Source: Ruminococcaceae bacterium UBA794
Lineage (GTDB): Bacteria; Bacillota; Clostridia; Oscillospirales; Ruminococcaceae
Direction of reading: 5' to 3'
DNA: 11,202 nucleotides
Assembly: GCA_002304735.1 (NCBI GenBank)
Contig: DBIU01000028.1
Location: forward strand, 1 to 11,202
The stretch's first letter is position 1, and each line of letters opens with the position of its first letter. Positions 7,972-11,202 of this stretch are shown here, in pieces. Under the pieces are notes generated by a model. It saw nothing but the letters and a program-made list of their open reading frames with translations. It was not told the DNA's origin and made no database searches. The position numbers and the translations under genes are program-made.

Positions 7972-8030
7972 TTTGCAGTAATTTGCAGTTCAATTCTGCG
8001 AAAAAACGACATTTTTGCAGTAATTTGCAG
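7972..8030 (+). repeat. Two copies of a 17-bp element, each a tandem TTTGCAG repeat
   Basis: TTTGCAGTAATTTGCAG occurs exactly at 7972-7988 and 8014-8030. Within each copy TTTGCAG repeats with a 10-base period (one helical turn), and the copies are 42 bases apart start to start (four turns). All four sites therefore lie on one DNA face, between the predicted transcription start and the GH94 ribosome binding site. They could be a roadblock operator or repeated sites for an RNA-binding regulator in the leader. Confidence 0.7.
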
Positions 8031-8072
8031 CCGATTTTGAAAAATTCAAATAAAATCTAGGAGGTTTTCACA

Positions 8073-10451
8073 ATGAACTACGGCTATTTCGACGACAAAA
8101 ACCGCGAATACGTCATCACGCGCCCCGATACTCCCGCGCCCTGGGCGAATTATCTCGGTTCGCCCGAATACGGCGCGATTATTTCGGGAAACGCGGGCGG
8201 ATATTCTTTCGTAAAGAGCGGCGCAAAGGGAAGAATACTTCGCTATCGCTTCAACAGCGTAAACTGCGACCAGCCCGGACGCTATATCTATATCAAGGAC
8301 AACGACCAAAACGACTTCTGGAGCGGTTCTTGGGCGCCCGTCTGCAAGCCGCTTTCCGAGTATAAGAGCGAGTGCCGCCACGGAACGGGATATTCCGTTA
8401 TTTCCTCGAAATACAAGAAAATCTCGTCGAAAACGACATATTACGTTCCGCAGAACGCGGACTACGAGGTTTGGGCGTGCGAGATTACGAACAGCGACAG
8501 CAAGCCGAGAAATCTCTCCGTTACGGGCTTTTGCGAGTTCGTCAATGAAAACTACTACGAACAGGACCAGGTTAACCTTCAATACACTCTTTTCATCACT
8601 CATACCTATTTTAAGGGAAAATACCTGCTTCAGAAGCAAAACGAGCTTGAAAATCCGCATATCGAGCGCTTCTTCGGGCTTGCGGGCGCGGAGGTTTCTT
8701 CCTACTGCGGCGACCGCGAGGTGTTTGTCGGCTCATACAGAGGCTACGCAAATCCCGTCGGTATCGAAGATGGTCTGAAAAACAGTCTTAACTACTGCGG
8801 AAACTCCTGCGGCGCTTTGCAGAGCGACTTCACGCTTCAGCCGGGCGAAACGAAGAAGCTTATTTACGTTCTCGGTCAAAAAAGCGGCGAGGAAGCCGAG
8901 AAAATTATCGCGAATTACGAAAAAGACGGCGCTGTCGAGAAAGAAATCGCCGAGCTAAAGAGCTTTTGGCACTCGAAGCTCGACAATCTTCAGGTTGACA
9001 CGCCCGACCCCGCGTTCAACAGTATGGTTAACGTGTGGAACGCTTACAACTGCTTCATCACGTTTATCTGGTCAAGAGCGGCTTCTCTCGTTTACTGCGG
9101 TCTGAGAAACGGCTTCGGTTACCGCGATACCGTTCAGGATATTCAGGGCGTCATTCACCTCGCGCCCGCAATGGCGAAAGAGCAGATTAAGTTTATGCTC
9201 TCGGCGCAGGTTACAAACGGCGCGGGACTCCCCCTCGTCAAGTACACCCACAACGCAGGTCACGAAGATACTCCCGACGATGAGAGCTACGTCCGCGAAA
9301 CGGGTCACCCGTCCTATCGCGCGGACGACGCGCTTTGGCTGTTCCCGACAATTTACAAGTATATCGGCGAAAGCGGCGATGAAAAATTCCTCGACGAGGA
9401 GATTTTCTTCGCGAATAACGGCGAAAAAGGCACTGTTTACGAACATCTCAAGCGCGCAATCGACTTCTCGATGAACAATCTCGGCAATCACGGTATGCCC
9501 GCGGGTCTGCACGCGGACTGGAACGACTGCCTGCGCCTCGGCAAAAAGGGCGAAAGCACGTTCGTTGCGTTCCAGCTTGTTTACGCAATTAAAATTCTGC
9601 GCGAATACGCGGTTTATAAGAACGACGGCGAATATGTGAAGTATCTTGACGAAATAAACGAGAAAATGGGCAAAATCCTCGACGAGTGCTGGGACGGCGA
9701 CCGTTTCATCAGAGGCTACCGCGAAAACGGCGACGTTATCGGAAAGCACACCGACCCCGAAGCTTCGATGTGGCTGAACCCGCAGAGCTGGGCGGTTATT
9801 TCGGGATTCGCGTCAAAAGAGCGTGCGGAGAAGGCGCTCGACTCGGTTGACCGCGAGCTGAACACGCCTTACGGAGCGATGGTTATGTATCCGCCGTATG
9901 AAAACCACGCGTTTGACGGTGCGCTTATGCACTGCTACAACAAGTGCGTCAAGGAAAACGCGGGCATCTTCTCGCAGCCGCAGGGCTGGCTTATTCTCGC
10001 GGAAGCAAAGCTCGGACGCGGAAACAACGCTTTCAAGTACTGGAAGGAAGCCGCTCCCGCCGCCTATAACGACTGCGCCGAAAAACGCGCGCTTGAGCCG
10101 TACGTTTACGGGCAGTTTGTCGAAGGTAAGGACAGTCCGTTCGCCGGCAGAGCGCACGTTCACTGGCTCACGGGAACCGCTTCGACCGTTATGGTAGGCA
10201 CTGTCGAGGGTATTCTCGGTCTTGTTCCCGATATAACGGGACTTACCGTTGACCCGTCAATTCCGTCGGAATGGAAGAATTTCTCGATTAAGAAGTCTTT
10301 CCGCGGCAAAACGCTCAATATCTCCGTAAATAACTCGAACGGCTCGCAGCACGGCGTTAAGTCGATTACCGTTAACGGCGCGAAAATTGACGGAAACCAT
10401 ATCCCCGCCGAAATTCTCAACGTTGATAATGATATTCTCGTTGAAATGTAA
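8073..10451 (+). CDS. GH94 disaccharide phosphorylase (cellobiose/chitobiose/laminaribiose phosphorylase family)
   Basis: A 792-aa cytoplasmic enzyme (no signal peptide) that splits a beta-linked disaccharide with inorganic phosphate to give an alpha-sugar-1-phosphate plus free sugar, conserving bond energy. The N-terminal beta-sandwich domain starts with YGYFDDKNREYVITRP; the (alpha/alpha)6 catalytic domain carries GYRDT (349-353), RADDALWL (416-423) and HADWNDCL (480-487), with Asp485 as the expected proton donor, plus HWLTGT (697-702) of the phosphate pocket. The phosphate-contacting histidine of characterised members appears to be Gln635 (IFSQPQGW, 632-639). The N-terminus (TPAPWANYLGSPEYGAIIS) resembles, from memory, chitobiose-type more than strict cellobiose phosphorylases, so the substrate is left open. 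The start is firm: AGGAGG (8059-8064) lies 8 bases before ATG. The upstream leader is repeat-rich. Likely cotranscribed with the phosphopantetheinyl transferase. Confidence 0.93.
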   Translation: MNYGYFDDKNREYVITRPDTPAPWANYLGSPEYGAIISGNAGGYSFVKSGAKGRILRYRFNSVNCDQPGRYIYIKDNDQNDFWSGSWAPVCKPLSEYKSECRHGTGYSVISSKYKKISSKTTYYVPQNADYEVWACEITNSDSKPRNLSVTGFCEFVNENYYEQDQVNLQYTLFITHTYFKGKYLLQKQNELENPHIERFFGLAGAEVSSYCGDREVFVGSYRGYANPVGIEDGLKNSLNYCGNSCGALQSDFTLQPGETKKLIYVLGQKSGEEAEKIIANYEKDGAVEKEIAELKSFWHSKLDNLQVDTPDPAFNSMVNVWNAYNCFITFIWSRAASLVYCGLRNGFGYRDTVQDIQGVIHLAPAMAKEQIKFMLSAQVTNGAGLPLVKYTHNAGHEDTPDDESYVRETGHPSYRADDALWLFPTIYKYIGESGDEKFLDEEIFFANNGEKGTVYEHLKRAIDFSMNNLGNHGMPAGLHADWNDCLRLGKKGESTFVAFQLVYAIKILREYAVYKNDGEYVKYLDEINEKMGKILDECWDGDRFIRGYRENGDVIGKHTDPEASMWLNPQSWAVISGFASKERAEKALDSVDRELNTPYGAMVMYPPYENHAFDGALMHCYNKCVKENAGIFSQPQGWLILAEAKLGRGNNAFKYWKEAAPAAYNDCAEKRALEPYVYGQFVEGKDSPFAGRAHVHWLTGTASTVMVGTVEGILGLVPDITGLTVDPSIPSEWKNFSIKKSFRGKTLNISVNNSNGSQHGVKSITVNGAKIDGNHIPAEILNVDNDILVEM

Positions 10452-10481
10452 ACCGAATTTTCGCCGACTGTGAGGAAAAAG

Positions 10482-11108
10482 ATGGATATTCTGCTGCTTA
10501 AAACGGAAAAAATAACGTGGAACGAAATTTCGGGATTTATCGGCTGCCTTGACGCACCGAGGAGAAAAAGCGTTCTCTCAAAGGCGCACGAAAGCGACAA
10601 AATCAACTCTCTGCTTTCGCGGCTTATTTTGCTCTCGGAGCTTGAAAAGAGAACGGATATCCCGCGAAAACGGCTCTCGTTTACGCTCGGAACGCACGGC
10701 AAGCCTTATCTCAAACACTCGGAGCTGTTCTTCTCAATGTCGCATACCGAGGGCGCTATCGTCGCGGCTTTCGCGGAGGGCGAGGAAATCGGCGCCGATG
10801 TTGAACGAAAAAATCGCCGCGTAAGCGAACGAATGTACCCGCGCGTTCTTTCCGACGAGGAGCAAAGGTCTGTTCGCGGCACGGAGGATTTTCTGAAGCT
10901 ATGGGTGCAGAAGGAAGCGTTTCTGAAGCGGCTCGGAGTCGGAATTACACGCGATTTGCGCGCGGTTTCGCCCGAAAAGCTCCCCGATACCGCCGCGATT
11001 GACTGCGGAGATTATATCGTCGGCGTTTCGGGAAAAGGCGCGAAGGAAGCCGTTGTCCTTGAAATTCCGCTTGAGGAGCTGCTTTCGCGGTTCGTCAAAA
11101 TTCTGTAA
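10482..11108 (+). CDS. 4'-phosphopantetheinyl transferase, Sfp/HetI type
   Basis: It transfers phosphopantetheine from CoA to a conserved serine of acyl- or peptidyl-carrier proteins, converting them to the holo form. At 208 aa it is close to the ~220-aa Sfp class. Motifs: HGKPYL (72-77), FSMSHTEGAIVAA (84-96), the Mg-binding IGADVER (103-109; Asp106 and Glu108) and WVQKEAFLK (141-149; Lys144, Glu145, Lys149). All family hallmarks are intact. I chose ATG at 10482 because GAGGA (10472-10476) precedes it; an in-frame GTG at 10470 overlaps that site. It begins 30 bases after the GH94 stop with no terminator between them, so it is probably in the same operon. No carrier protein, NRPS or PKS gene is present, so its partner is encoded elsewhere; it could be the sole or second such enzyme of the genome. 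Confidence 0.92.
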   Translation: MDILLLKTEKITWNEISGFIGCLDAPRRKSVLSKAHESDKINSLLSRLILLSELEKRTDIPRKRLSFTLGTHGKPYLKHSELFFSMSHTEGAIVAAFAEGEEIGADVERKNRRVSERMYPRVLSDEEQRSVRGTEDFLKLWVQKEAFLKRLGVGITRDLRAVSPEKLPDTAAIDCGDYIVGVSGKGAKEAVVLEIPLEELLSRFVKIL

Positions 11109-11114
11109 ACATAA

Positions 11115-11141
11115 AAAAGCCGCACGAAACGTGCGGCTTTT
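11115..11141 (+). terminator. Intrinsic terminator after the GH94 operon
   Basis: AAAAGCCGCACG and CGTGCGGCTTTT form a perfect 12-bp stem (11115-11126 with 11130-11141) around an AAA loop, seven bases after the stop codon. The GC core plus a T-tract on one side and an A-tract on the other makes it a good bidirectional intrinsic terminator. Confidence 0.92.
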
Positions 11142-11164
11142 GGCTTGGCGAAAAAGTAGGTTTT

Positions 11165-11196
11165 GCCCGCGAAGCGGGCGTTTTAATCCGTTTTTT
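11165..11196 (+). terminator. Second hairpin, possible tandem terminator
   Basis: GCCCGC-GAA-GCGGGC (11165-11179) is a perfect 6-bp GC stem followed by GTTTTAATCCGTTTTTT, a T-rich tail. It lies 23 bases past the first terminator and would catch read-through. The window ends before any following gene is visible, so it could also serve a gene approaching from the right. Confidence 0.6.
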
Positions 11197-11202
11197 GCCT
11201 CA

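Noticed and set aside
7972..8030. CRISPR-like array from the repeated 17-mers
   Set aside because: Only two copies, internally repetitive, with a 25-base gap and no cas genes; a regulatory repeat is far more likely.
9072..9749. Minus-strand open frame of 225 codons antisense to the GH94 gene (also 8046-8660)
   Set aside because: Low-complexity Val/Ala/Arg-rich translations opposite a strongly supported gene; no start context.

Overview
The window looks like a chromosomal segment of an anaerobic Clostridia-class Firmicute, probably in the Ruminococcaceae/Oscillospiraceae range. The evidence is strong AGGAGG-type ribosome binding sites, AT-rich intergenic DNA with near-consensus sigma-A promoters, a Bacillus-type short Pgi, a stand-alone THUMP/SAM rRNA methyltransferase of the YpsC type, and a cytoplasmic GH94 disaccharide phosphorylase of the kind common in fibre-degrading gut bacteria. 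No phage, transposon, CRISPR or plasmid functions are visible. This assignment is inferred from gene character, not from a database search.

Layout, left to right. (1) A minus-strand tRNA-Ala(CGC) with an encoded CCA has a perfect consensus promoter. (2) A long imperfect hairpin at 159-229 separates it from the minus-strand pair pgi then small P-loop NTPase (2051 to 259); pgi has its own promoter and a GC-rich hairpin at the start of its leader. (3) A compact minus-strand four-gene operon, 7741 to 2222, reads purD, THUMP/SAM rRNA methyltransferase, transmembrane transglutaminase, DUF58 protein. Its joints are a 4-base ATGA overlap, a 20-base gap and another 4-base ATGA overlap, so the genes are probably translationally coupled. 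(4) A divergent intergenic region at 7742-8072 is rich in repeated and dyad motifs. (5) A plus-strand pair follows: a GH94 phosphorylase (8073-10451) and, 30 bases on, an Sfp-type phosphopantetheinyl transferase (10482-11108), closed by tandem terminator hairpins.

Functionally, the GH94 enzyme should split an imported beta-linked disaccharide with phosphate into a sugar-1-phosphate and a free sugar. If the sugar is glucose, both products reach glucose-6-phosphate, the substrate of Pgi. The other genes are housekeeping (purine synthesis, ribosome modification, ACP/PCP priming) or envelope-associated (transglutaminase plus DUF58).

The most interesting material is non-coding. The GH94 leader carries two exact copies of a 17-base element (itself a tandem TTTGCAG repeat) exactly 42 bases apart. 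Upstream lies a perfect 10-bp inverted repeat, GATTTTGCAC/GTGCAAAATC, with half-sites 53 bases apart. The same GATTTTGCAC word recurs upstream of pgi. This suggests a regulatory link between disaccharide phosphorolysis and glycolytic entry. I found no clear evidence of a wholly new multi-gene system.
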